Below, one piece after another: positions 14,103-21,709 of a stretch of 21,709 bases of DNA. A program made the position numbers and the translations under genes. Location: the NCBI GenBank assembly GCA_041745535.1, contig JBGTIS010000235.1, positions 1 through 21,709 of the forward strand, read 5' to 3'. Under the pieces are notes generated by a model. It was not told where the DNA came from. It did no database searches and saw only the letters and a program-made list of their open reading frames with translations. Every line of letters starts with the position of its first letter. The first letter of the stretch is position 1. Source of the stretch: JBGTIS01 sp041745535. Its GTDB lineage: Bacteria; Bacteroidota; Bacteroidia; Cytophagales; Cyclobacteriaceae.

Positions 14103-17100
14103 TTAAAATGATAAATTGATCCCCACAGAAGCAGTTCTGGACAGTGGATAGGAGGTCATGTCAAATCCAGGTGCCAGGGTATTGTCCCGGTTCACCGCCT
14201 GTGCTTCCGGATTGGCACCTTTGTATTTGGTAAACATAGCCAGATTCTGAACAGTGAGGTAAATCCGTGAATTTTTAATAAACCCGGTGCTTTTCATCAG
14301 GTTCTCAGGAAAAGTGTATCCCAAAGTCAGGTTGGCTATCCGCAGGTAGGAAGCATCTTCTACCCATAAGGTAGAAACGCGGTGCCCCCAGCTGGGCCTG
14401 ACCTGTGGTATTCCGGAATGGATGCCATCACCGGGTTGGTCACGACTTCGCCACCGGTTTACCCAGTCATGATCCACATTGAAAAATCCCTGCAAATTAT
14501 CCGTAGTTTGTCGCAATCCGTTCATCACCTGCCCGCCGTACTGGCCATTGACAATGATACCCAGATCAAAATTTTTGTAGGATAAATTGTTGGTGAGTCC
14601 AAATATAAAATCCGGATGTGGATTGCCAATAATGGTATAATCCAGCACGTCATTCACCACGCCATCGCCATTTATATCCTTGTATTTTACATTGCCTTCG
14701 TATACCTGTGGCGAATTAATCACATCGGGGTCTTCCAAATATTCCGCGGTGTAGATGCCTTCCAGTACAAACCCGAAAAACTGACCAATGGGTTTGCCTA
14801 CCACCGACACATGGGTGGGATTGCCATCGTTATTTCCGGCCAGAATACGAACCGAATTGTCGTTGAGCGAAAGTACTTTATTGCGATTAAATGCGATGTT
14901 TGCATTAATGTTCCAGTTCAATTCGCCGGTAACCGGAGAAGCCCCCAAAGCGATTTCAACCCCGGTATTGCGTACGCTGCCCTGGTTAATGGTTTGTGTA
15001 TTGAACCCGGTAATGGCCGGAATCACATCATCCAGTAGCATGTTATTGCTTTTCCGGTGGTAGTAATCTACAGACAAAGAAACACGGTTTTTAAGGAACT
15101 GAAAATCTACCCCGGCATCAATCTGATCCGATTCCTCCCAGGTTAAAAAAGGATTGGACAAACCCACACTGGAGGCCGTCACCTGGTTATTGCCGAATAC
15201 ATATGATCCGGAAGTAATAGAAGCCAGGTGCGCGTAATTACCTATATTGTTATTGCCACTTTTACCATAACTCACCCGCAGTTTGAGGTCATCAACCAAA
15301 TCAATGCCTTGAAAAAAGTCTTCTTCAGATACGCGCCAGGCAGCGGCCAGCGACGGAAAAAACGCATACCGTTTTTCAATTCCAAACCGGGATGACCCAT
15401 CGGACCGAAAAGTAGCGGTAAATAAATACCGGTCATTGAAAGAATAGTTTATTCTGCCCAGATAAGAAATCATGCTCCACGCGTTCACATTCTCATCCCA
15501 GGCATCAATGGCCTGTGCCGCGTTAATGGTTTGGATCAGGTCGTTGGAGAAAGGGCTGGCGTTGAGGTTGATGCCATTGGCCGTGAATTTCTGAGTGGTA
15601 TAGCCTAAAAGCGCATGGAATTGATTGTTTCCGAAAGCCAGGTCATAGTTGATGGTATTCTCTATCAACCAGTTAAAACTGTTTCCTCTTGTATTGTAAG
15701 AACTGCCCGTTCCCGGGGTAGGGGGCCGGTTGGGTGATCCTACGATGCTGGGCACATACTCGAAATATTTGGATGCTTCCAGAATAGTATTGATGGAAGA
15801 TTTAACCTGTAAATTAGGCAGAATTTCCCATTCTATAAATGCCAGACCGAGGTTCTGAAAAGTTTTTTGCGACTGGGTGGTTTCTCTCAGCACAAATAAT
15901 GGATTGGCAAAACTCCAGGCAGAATGAAAACTGCTCTGCGGGGCAACGATATAGGGCTTTAATGCTCCGTTTTCATCGTACGGTGTAGAGATTGGGTTGG
16001 CCCAGAGGCTTACGCCTAAAATGTCGTTCCTGTCTGAATTGGTACGGGCACGGTTTTGTTCAATAAAAGTGGGTTGGATAGAAACCCCGATCTTCACCGC
16101 ATCGCTGATATTGGATTCTATGCCCAATTTACTACTGTATCGTTCCAGACCAGTGTATCGCAATACACCCTCCTGTTTAAAATAACCCGCGCTAAAATTA
16201 ATACGAGAATCCTGGGTACCTTTGAGCAGGGTGAAATTATGATCCTGAATCGGGGCAGTTTGTAGTACCAGGTCATACCAGTCGGTTCCTTTTCCGTTCA
16301 GATTATCCAGATTACGGTATTCTTCAGGATAATCATCCAGGGTAGGTTCCCTGTTTTCTGTTTGCCGTACGGCGATATCTATTCTATCGCGTTGAAACTG
16401 GGCAAACTCACGTTGGTTGAGTAACTCAGGCCTGCCGCGCTGGGGCACCTGTTGTACGCCCACCATAGATGAGAAATTAACCCGCGTTTGCTCATATTCC
16501 CCTTTTTTGGTGGTAATCATGATCACCCCATTGGCACCGCGTGACCCGAAAATAGCGGTGGAAGAAGCATCTTTTAAAACCGTAATGGATTCAATATTGT
16601 TGGGATCAATAAAAGTAAGTGGATTTAATGTCTGGTTCATGCCCGAAGAATAGGGCATCCCATCCACCACATACAGGGGTTCGTTGCCCGCGCCCAGCGA
16701 TCCACTGCCCCGAATCTTGACCGAGGTACCTGCGCCGGGTGCCCCCGAAACCTGCTGAATCTGCACCCCTGCCACCTGTCCCACCATTTTTTGATCGAGG
16801 GTGGATACTGGTACATTCTTAATTGAACGCTGATCAACCGTGGATACGGCGCCTGTCACATCCTGGGCACGCTGGGTACCATAGCCAATAACCACCACTT
16901 CTCCCAGACTTTTGATATCGTCGGCCAACTGTACATTAATTATTGTTCTGCCATTCACCGCGATTTCCTCAGTCAGATATCCGATAGAAGAGAAAACCAG
17001 CACATCATCTTCGTTGGGTACATTGAGGGTGTATTTGCCCTCTACATCAGTTACGGTGCCATTATTGGTTCCTTTTACCAGAATATTAACGCCTGGCAGG

Positions 17101-17546
17101 GTACTTCCATCAGCAAGCGCGGTTACGGTGCCTGAAATGGTGATGGCCTGCTCAAAGACAAGTGCTTCCTGGTTATCCTTTTCCTTTACCGATTTGATGT
17201 GGATATTATTGTTTACCTGCTTAAAATAAACCCGGACAGTTTTGCCGATATCCAACAATACTTTCTCTACAGACTGAGCTTTGGTCTGAATGGTGATCCC
17301 GTTGCGTTTCGCCAGATCTTTCTCCTCATACGTAAACTTGAAAGAAGTTTTGGCTTCAATGGCCTGAATGGCTTCCGCCAGGGTAGCATTCCTGATGTGC
17401 AGGTTAATGTGGATTTCTTTCACACTCTCGTATTGTGCCAGACTATCGGTGGCAAACAACACGGTGAAGGTGAAAACCTGTATCATGAAGCCATAACAGA
17501 GATATTTACAGGTCATGATGAGTAGACTTAGTAATTCATTTTTCAT
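14103..17546 (-). CDS. susC: SusC/RagA-family TonB-dependent receptor with STN signalling domain
   Basis: This 1147-residue outer-membrane transporter has, in order, a signal peptide to about residue 38 and an STN domain at about 45-120 (IRNATLAEAIQAIEAKTSFKF). A carboxypeptidase-regulatory-like domain follows at about 135-208 (ISGTVTALADGSTLPGVNILV), then the SusC signature G-E-V-V-V-I-G-Y-G-T at 215-224. A plug has VPVSTLDQKMVGQVAGVQIQ and SGSLGAGNEPLYVVDGMP, and a beta-barrel ends ...TASVGINLSF with terminal aromatic F. It imports glycan oligosaccharides across the outer membrane using TonB energy. The STN domain normally contacts the periplasmic part of a FecR-type anti-sigma, encoded immediately upstream here, so the transporter probably also signals. 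The start is ATG at 17544-17546; a second ATG at codon 11 is possible. Confidence 0.96.
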   Translation of the reverse strand: MKNELLSLLIMTCKYLCYGFMIQVFTFTVLFATDSLAQYESVKEIHINLHIRNATLAEAIQAIEAKTSFKFTYEEKDLAKRNGITIQTKAQSVEKVLLDIGKTVRVYFKQVNNNIHIKSVKEKDNQEALVFEQAITISGTVTALADGSTLPGVNILVKGTNNGTVTDVEGKYTLNVPNEDDVLVFSSIGYLTEEIAVNGRTIINVQLADDIKSLGEVVVIGYGTQRAQDVTGAVSTVDQRSIKNVPVSTLDQKMVGQVAGVQIQQVSGAPGAGTSVKIRGSGSLGAGNEPLYVVDGMPYSSGMNQTLNPLTFIDPNNIESITVLKDASSTAIFGSRGANGVIMITTKKGEYEQTRVNFSSMVGVQQVPQRGRPELLNQREFAQFQRDRIDIAVRQTENREPTLDDYPEEYRNLDNLNGKGTDWYDLVLQTAPIQDHNFTLLKGTQDSRINFSAGYFKQEGVLRYTGLERYSSKLGIESNISDAVKIGVSIQPTFIEQNRARTNSDRNDILGVSLWANPISTPYDENGALKPYIVAPQSSFHSAWSFANPLFVLRETTQSQKTFQNLGLAFIEWEILPNLQVKSSINTILEASKYFEYVPSIVGSPNRPPTPGTGSSYNTRGNSFNWLIENTINYDLAFGNNQFHALLGYTTQKFTANGINLNASPFSNDLIQTINAAQAIDAWDENVNAWSMISYLGRINYSFNDRYLFTATFRSDGSSRFGIEKRYAFFPSLAAAWRVSEEDFFQGIDLVDDLKLRVSYGKSGNNNIGNYAHLASITSGSYVFGNNQVTASSVGLSNPFLTWEESDQIDAGVDFQFLKNRVSLSVDYYHRKSNNMLLDDVIPAITGFNTQTINQGSVRNTGVEIALGASPVTGELNWNINANIAFNRNKVLSLNDNSVRILAGNNDGNPTHVSVVGKPIGQFFGFVLEGIYTAEYLEDPDVINSPQVYEGNVKYKDINGDGVVNDVLDYTIIGNPHPDFIFGLTNNLSYKNFDLGIIVNGQYGGQVMNGLRQTTDNLQGFFNVDHDWVNRWRSRDQPGDGIHSGIPQVRPSWGHRVSTLWVEDASYLRIANLTLGYTFPENLMKSTGFIKNSRIYLTVQNLAMFTKYKGANPEAQAVNRDNTLAPGFDMTSYPLSRTASVGINLSF

Positions 17547-17589
17547 ACATTTGTATTGGTTTAATTGATACGACTATTGATTAAAACCT

Positions 17590-17642
17590 TGCCCCCTTGT
17601 GCCATACAGCTATGCTCCAACATCCTGCATGGTAAGGGGGCA
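17590..17642 (-). terminator. GC-rich hairpin between FecR and SusC genes
   Basis: TGCCCCCTT (17590-17598) pairs perfectly with AAGGGGGCA (17634-17642); beyond a small bulge GCCAT and ATGGT extend the stem. On the transcribed minus strand it is followed by GGTTTTAAT, a short U-run. It lies in the 132-bp gap between the end of FecR and the start of SusC, where it could terminate FecR transcription or attenuate read-through into SusC. Confidence 0.65.
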
Positions 17643-17678
17643 TTTTCTTAGGATAGCTTTTTCATAGGGTTGTCAGAT

Positions 17679-18722
17679 TTAGTTAAAGATGAGTTTTACG
17701 TTTTTTTCTTTTATCTCAAAGGAAAAGTCTTTCACGTAACTAATGCCCGTAAGCACATTCTCCAGATTTTGATTTTTAAACATACCGGTATAGGTCCAAT
17801 ACTGGTTTTCTGCTTTACTGGTATTTCCGGTTAATTGGATGCTTACCCCATACCAGTCTTCCAATTGCCGAACCACCTGCTTAATACCGGATTTGCTGAA
17901 GTACAAAATATTATCTTTCCAGGCCAGCGCTTCCAGGGTGTCAAAATGATCGGTATGGAAAGAACCGGCATGTTTATCATAGTTCAGTTGCTCTCCCGGC
18001 CGCAGATTAGTTACCTGCCGCACATTTGTTGTATCTTCTGTTGTTACCCGCACCATTCCTGTTACCAGCGAAACCTTGGTTACAGCCTCATCTGGGCGAT
18101 AAATAATGTTAAAAGCGGTGCCCAAAGCGGTGGTAGATAGGTTTCCTGAATGAATGATAAAGGGCCGTAACGAATCTTTGACCACTTCAAAGAAAGCTTC
18201 ACCGGTCAGGGTGATCTCACGGTTTTCCGCTCCATAATCAGAAGCATAGGCAATGGCACTGCGGGCATTCAGTATTACTTTAGAGCCATCGGGCAATGTT
18301 TTGGTAAGCTTGGTGCCGGCAGGGGTTTCAACAGTTAACACCTTTGGGGGAATAACCTTTTCAACGGCATCCGCTTTTGGTTGCAAGAGCCAGATAAAAA
18401 GAACAGGAAAGAAGATGATGGCAGCTACCCGCAAGGCATAGGCCCACGAACCAGAATACCTTACTTTCGGAACCCTGGAATCAACTGGAGTAGGAGGGAG
18501 CAGCCGTTGATCCATTTGCTGGTGGATCAGTTTGAGCATTTCATCCGGGTTATGCGTAAACCGGGGATAATGTTTCTCCTTTTTTGCCTCTTCCCAGATA
18601 ACCCGCATCTCCACATCCTGCAAGGGTGCGATGCCCTGAAGCCGGAACCAATCCAGTATCTGGTTCACCTCTTCAGGGGTACATTCTTTTCTGAAAAATT
18701 TCTCGATCAGTTTACTGTTCAT
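17679..18722 (-). CDS. FecR-type anti-sigma factor
   Basis: The 347-residue inner-membrane protein has a cytoplasmic N-terminal part (1-90, containing CTPEEVNQILDWFR) that would hold an ECF sigma. One transmembrane segment is near 94-113 (AYALRVAAIIFFPVLFIWLL). A periplasmic FecR domain covers about 130-225 (LPDGSKVILNARSAIAYAS; ITLTGEAFFEVVKD; PFIIHSG). The C-terminal DUF4974-like, STN-related domain is at about 265-345 (KQVVRQLEDWYGVSI). Such proteins receive the signal from the STN domain of a SusC receptor and release the sigma factor. It sits directly upstream of SusC, but the expected partner sigma gene is not adjacent; one lies at 8210-8833. The 119-bp leader before it has a run of eight or more T on the minus strand and no sigma-gene remnant that I can read. 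Confidence 0.95.
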   Translation of the reverse strand: MNSKLIEKFFRKECTPEEVNQILDWFRLQGIAPLQDVEMRVIWEEAKKEKHYPRFTHNPDEMLKLIHQQMDQRLLPPTPVDSRVPKVRYSGSWAYALRVAAIIFFPVLFIWLLQPKADAVEKVIPPKVLTVETPAGTKLTKTLPDGSKVILNARSAIAYASDYGAENREITLTGEAFFEVVKDSLRPFIIHSGNLSTTALGTAFNIIYRPDEAVTKVSLVTGMVRVTTEDTTNVRQVTNLRPGEQLNYDKHAGSFHTDHFDTLEALAWKDNILYFSKSGIKQVVRQLEDWYGVSIQLTGNTSKAENQYWTYTGMFKNQNLENVLTGISYVKDFSFEIKEKNVKLIFN

Positions 18723-18841
18723 CAGATGCTTTTGACCTTTATTAGGAATACAATTAACTCCTAAGTTGGGCCACCTGCCGATGAAAAAAAACTTTAATTG
18801 TGAGAAAAATAAAAAGTTAACCGGGTATAATGATAATTAAA

Positions 18842-20251
18842 TTATACTTTCACTTTGGTAGTACCACCGCCCTGAAGAGAAATATTCACGGGTTTATTAG
18901 ATTTCCAGGCACCGGCCGTGAAGTCGGGCACATCAATGGAATTAGATCGGTTGGATACGGACATTTCACTCAAAGGAGCGATGGCACTCCATAAGGCCGC
19001 ATCGTACACATCCATATCCAGTGGCAGTCCGTTGCGCAGGCAATCAATCATACGCCAGTCCATCAGAAAGTCCATGCCGCCATGGCCACCAATCTGCTTG
19101 GCCATACTCCCCAGTTTTTTGGTGATCTCCGGGGTGTATTTTTCCTCCAGCGACTTGAATTCCGCTTCAGAAACCCATTCATGACCGGTGGCGATCCGTT
19201 CCGGTTCAGGCCATTTGCTGGCCACAGCCATGGTGCCACTAATCAGGTGTATCCGCGAATAAGGTCGTGGTGAGGTAACATCATGCTGCAGCATAATGGT
19301 GCGCCCTTTGTGGGTGCGGATGGTGGTTGTATTCATATTGCCCCGATAGGGTTTACCCACAAAAGATTTATAAAAATCATCCTGCGAGGCCAGCTTTTTA
19401 GCCATTTCACCCATCATAAAATCATTGCTGGATACCGAAACCAGGTAATCCATCTGATCGCCTCGATTGATGTTCATTACCTGGCATACCGGTCCCAGTC
19501 CATGCGTAGGGTACAGGTTGCCATTCCTGCCAATGTTCTCTTTCAGGCGCCACATATCATAATATCCATCTTTTGAAAAATTACTTTCCAGCAGGTCGTG
19601 GATATAGGCCCCTTCGCCATGCACGATCTCACCAAAGAAACCCTGCCGCGCCATATTCAGGGTAAGCAGTTCAAAGAAGTCGTAACAGCAATTTTCCAGC
19701 ATCATGCAGTGTTTGCGGGTCTTTTCCGAGGTTTCCACCAATTGCCAGCATTCGTCCAGGGTGGTGGCGGCAGGAACTTCCGTAGCCACATGTTTTCCCT
19801 GCTCCATGGCATATACCGCCATAGGGGTATGCAAATCCCAGGGAGTGGCAATGTATATCAGGTCAATATCATCCCGTTCGCACAATTGCTTCCATGCATC
19901 TTCTTTCCTGGTGTATAATTCAGGTTGATGGGAAGAACCTTCAAGGAGTTTTTTGGCTGCCGCTGCTTTCTCAGGCCGGATGTCGCACAAAGCTTTGATG
20001 TCCACGCCTTCAATATAATTGATCCGTTCCACAGCGGAAGGACCCCGGTTGCCCAGGCCAATAAAGCCGACACGGACCGTTTCCATTTTCGGAGCGGCAT
20101 AGCCACTCATGTTAAATAATTGGGCATAGCCTGTGGCGAATGGCTTTAGGTCTGAACTTCTGGCGATGCTACCATGGGTGATACCGGCACCGGCGATGCT
20201 GACACTTGCCAGCCCGGTTAATTTCAGGAAATTTCTTCGGTTATTTTTCAA
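18842..20251 (-). CDS. GH109-type NAD-dependent glycosidase (alpha-N-acetylgalactosaminidase-like)
   Basis: The 469-residue product begins with a Tat leader (R5-R-N-F-L-K10). A Rossmann fold follows, with V-G-F-I-G-L-G-N-R-G at 61-70, then CERDDIDLIYIATPWDLHTP, E-V-P (158-160) where Gfo/Idh/MocA dehydrogenases have E-K-P, SEKTRKHCMMLENCCYDFFE (176-194 region), G-E-G-A-Y-I-H-D-L near 212-220 and Y-P-T-H-G-L-G-P at 247-254. These stretches match the GH109 family, whose members use tightly bound NAD+ in a redox-assisted cleavage of alpha-GalNAc. The start is TTG at 20249-20251, because an in-frame TAA lies just upstream and the Tat motif follows at once. It is 119 bp upstream of FecR and co-oriented with the SusCD block. 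I am confident of the family; substrate specificity is by homology only. Confidence 0.88.
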   Translation of the reverse strand: MKNNRRNFLKLTGLASVSIAGAGITHGSIARSSDLKPFATGYAQLFNMSGYAAPKMETVRVGFIGLGNRGPSAVERINYIEGVDIKALCDIRPEKAAAAKKLLEGSSHQPELYTRKEDAWKQLCERDDIDLIYIATPWDLHTPMAVYAMEQGKHVATEVPAATTLDECWQLVETSEKTRKHCMMLENCCYDFFELLTLNMARQGFFGEIVHGEGAYIHDLLESNFSKDGYYDMWRLKENIGRNGNLYPTHGLGPVCQVMNINRGDQMDYLVSVSSNDFMMGEMAKKLASQDDFYKSFVGKPYRGNMNTTTIRTHKGRTIMLQHDVTSPRPYSRIHLISGTMAVASKWPEPERIATGHEWVSEAEFKSLEEKYTPEITKKLGSMAKQIGGHGGMDFLMDWRMIDCLRNGLPLDMDVYDAALWSAIAPLSEMSVSNRSNSIDVPDFTAGAWKSNKPVNISLQGGGTTKVKV

Positions 20252-20368
20252 GGGAATAGGTTATGGGTTCATGTGTAAATACCTTCAGCTTTTTCGTTTG
20301 TTCCAGGCAACTGAATTTGACATTGAAATAGCTGATTTCTACTGACATACACAAGGGTAATTCAGGAA

Positions 20369-20409
20369 ATGATGCGTTAAGGCAAAATATTGCCGGTTTA
20401 ACGCATCAT
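20369..20409 (-). terminator. Strong hairpin after the right-edge oxidoreductase gene
   Basis: ATGATGCGTTAA (20369-20380) and TTAACGCATCAT (20398-20409) pair over 12 bp, with an inner stem GGCAA/TTGCC (20381-20385, 20390-20394). It begins 18 nt after the stop of the upstream minus-strand gene, as a terminator would, but there is no clear U-tract (the minus strand continues TTCCTGAA). It could instead stabilise the 3' end of the message. Confidence 0.6.
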
Positions 20410-20426
20410 CGCAAGGGCAGTGCTTA

Positions 20427-21709
20427 CTAGGTGAGTTTTGGTTCCCAGCCCGATTCATATTCGCGACCCCACAGTTTCATGGCGTCGCGGTCAAGCACGC
20501 GCCCAGTGGTTTCATCTATATCGAAAGCTTTACCAATCCGGTACGACATGTTCGCATAGTGAGTCAGCAACTGGCTTACCACACCCTGTTCGATGGGGGA
20601 AGTTAATTCGGCTTTGCCCCTGATGGTATCGAAGAAGTTCATGGCATGCATGGTGGTCATATCTCCGCCACCGCCCAGTGCGGTACCGGCTTCATTACCT
20701 TCAGCCTTGCTGTCTCTGATCATTTTACCGCTCAGGTCGTACAACTTGTAACCGTTGCGGTTTACAAACACCGTTCCTTCTGAGCCATAAATGATGGTAC
20801 CCCGATCGGTGCCATAGGTACTGTAGTTTTCGCGGCTCTGTCCATCCCATATAATGGTTTTATCACCGTCGAACCTGTAAATTGCCTGCATGGTATCGTA
20901 CATGCTCCAGCCATCATTCATATAATGGTATTTACCAGCCAGTACATCCACGTGCATGGGATATTCCACATCCAAAGCCCATCGGGCCACATCCAATTCG
21001 TGGGTGGCATTGTTGCCCATTTCAGCGGTGCCGTAATCCCAGCCATACCAATGCCAGTTATAATCCCAGGTATCATCCTCATATTCTTTCCGGGGGGCAG
21101 GGCCTTGGAAAAGATCCCAGTCCAGCCCTTCGGGCGCGGGCGATTTTTTCGGAATGGGTACTTCTCCTCTGCCATTGGTGTAAAATGCCACGGCTTTATA
21201 GGCCTTACCGATCACACCATTGTGGATGTCTTTGATAATTTCAATAGATTCCAGTGCAGACCGTTGCTGGTTGCCCATTTGTACTACCTTATTGTGCTTT
21301 TGCTGAAAGGCTACAATTAGTTCGCCCTCCTTAGGATTGTGGCTGCAGGGTTTTTCCACATACACATGCTTGCCCGCGTCCATCGCCATACAGGCGCCGG
21401 GCGTATGCCAGTGGTCGGGGGCGGCGACAAAGATGGCGTCTACATTCTTGTCGGCCAGTACTTTCCGTACATCATTTTCCAGTACAGGTTTATTTTTGAT
21501 GATTTTGGCAAAGCTGGCGGCAGCTTTCTCCCGCTGGCTTTTCATTACATCGCAGAGGTACAGCAATTCCACATTGCTTTCCTTTTTAGAGATAGGATCG
21601 TAATAAGCGCCCAGGCGCCTACCCAGACCCATAATGGCTACATTCAGGCGGTCGTTGGCGCCAATTATTTTAGAATAACTTTTGGCCGACAGGCTACTGG
21701 CAGCCCCAC
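20427..21709 (-). CDS. Gfo/Idh/MocA-family oxidoreductase, N-terminus beyond window
   Basis: The frame stays open to the right edge. Upstream of the first internal ATG (21630-21632) it reads AASSLSAKSYSKIIGANDRL, the usual junction between a Tat leader and the enzyme in Bacteroidota, so the start lies outside the window. The Rossmann part begins NVAIMGLGRRLG, followed by the hallmark AAPDHWHTPGACMAMDAGKHVYVEKPCSHNP (split here: AAPDHWHTP, GKHVYVEKPCSHNP) and MGNQQRS. The C-terminal substrate domain has WNWHWYGWDYGTAEMGNN-type residues (WHWYGWDYGTAEMGNNATHE). Such secreted NAD(P)-dependent enzymes act on sugars or sugar derivatives, sometimes in glycoside cleavage; the reaction is unknown. It is 175 bp upstream of the GH109-like gene and in the same direction. 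Confidence 0.9.
   Translation of the reverse strand, partial: GAASSLSAKSYSKIIGANDRLNVAIMGLGRRLGAYYDPISKKESNVELLYLCDVMKSQREKAAASFAKIIKNKPVLENDVRKVLADKNVDAIFVAAPDHWHTPGACMAMDAGKHVYVEKPCSHNPKEGELIVAFQQKHNKVVQMGNQQRSALESIEIIKDIHNGVIGKAYKAVAFYTNGRGEVPIPKKSPAPEGLDWDLFQGPAPRKEYEDDTWDYNWHWYGWDYGTAEMGNNATHELDVARWALDVEYPMHVDVLAGKYHYMNDGWSMYDTMQAIYRFDGDKTIIWDGQSRENYSTYGTDRGTIIYGSEGTVFVNRNGYKLYDLSGKMIRDSKAEGNEAGTALGGGGDMTTMHAMNFFDTIRGKAELTSPIEQGVVSQLLTHYANMSYRIGKAFDIDETTGRVLDRDAMKLWGREYESGWEPKLT

Noticed and set aside
14616..15038. 140-codon plus-strand ORF inside the SusC gene
   Set aside because: It is a shadow of the conserved SusC barrel coding sequence with no supporting motif.
18723..18841. Remnant of a sigma factor gene in front of FecR
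   Set aside because: I translated the gap on the minus strand and found only short frames closed by stops, with no region 2 or region 4 similarity.

Overview
The window looks like chromosome of a member of the Bacteroidota, probably a Cytophagales-type free-living glycan degrader (lineage is an inference). Reasons: a SusC/SusD pair whose SusC carries an N-terminal STN domain, a FecR-type anti-sigma factor with a DUF4974-like tail, a Bacteroidota-style ECF sigma factor, several secreted or lipoprotein sulfatases, and Tat-leader Gfo/Idh/MocA-fold enzymes. I see no tRNA, rRNA, CRISPR array, transposase or phage gene.

Left part (1-3913). The first 117 bases hold two short-chain dehydrogenase (SDR) fragments that point away from one junction, near a CCATGG palindrome. 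Then, on the minus strand, come a secreted NIPSNAP protein, a small AT-rich HEPN-like protein and a GntP-type sugar-acid transporter. Divergent from the transporter is an intact SDR. Transporter plus SDR suggests uptake and redox conversion of a sugar acid.

Sulfatase block (4006-8149, plus strand). A decayed sulfatase (frameshift plus two internal deletions, one apparently between 10-bp direct repeats) is followed by two intact exported sulfatases only 22 bp apart.

Polysaccharide-utilisation-type block (8210-21709, all minus strand). In transcription order: a Gfo/Idh/MocA oxidoreductase that runs off the right edge, a GH109-type alpha-N-acetylgalactosaminidase-like enzyme, FecR anti-sigma, SusC, SusD, a lipoprotein sulfatase, a cluster of remnants (a Tat-leader fragment and a broken PQQ/cytochrome-c dehydrogenase) and finally the ECF sigma factor. 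The SusC STN domain, FecR and an ECF sigma would form a cell-surface signalling chain. The sigma gene, however, is about 8.8 kb from FecR rather than next to it. The enzyme set (three intact sulfatases, one dead sulfatase, GH109) points to a sulfated, GalNAc-containing glycan as a plausible substrate; this is inference.

The most unusual signals are non-coding or degenerate. They are three exact 15-bp palindromes at a strict 22-bp period upstream of the sigma gene, the fold-back SDR junction, and two pseudogenes that have decayed by short internal deletions. I did not find a convincing new multi-gene system. The genes mostly belong to recognisable families, with an odd arrangement.
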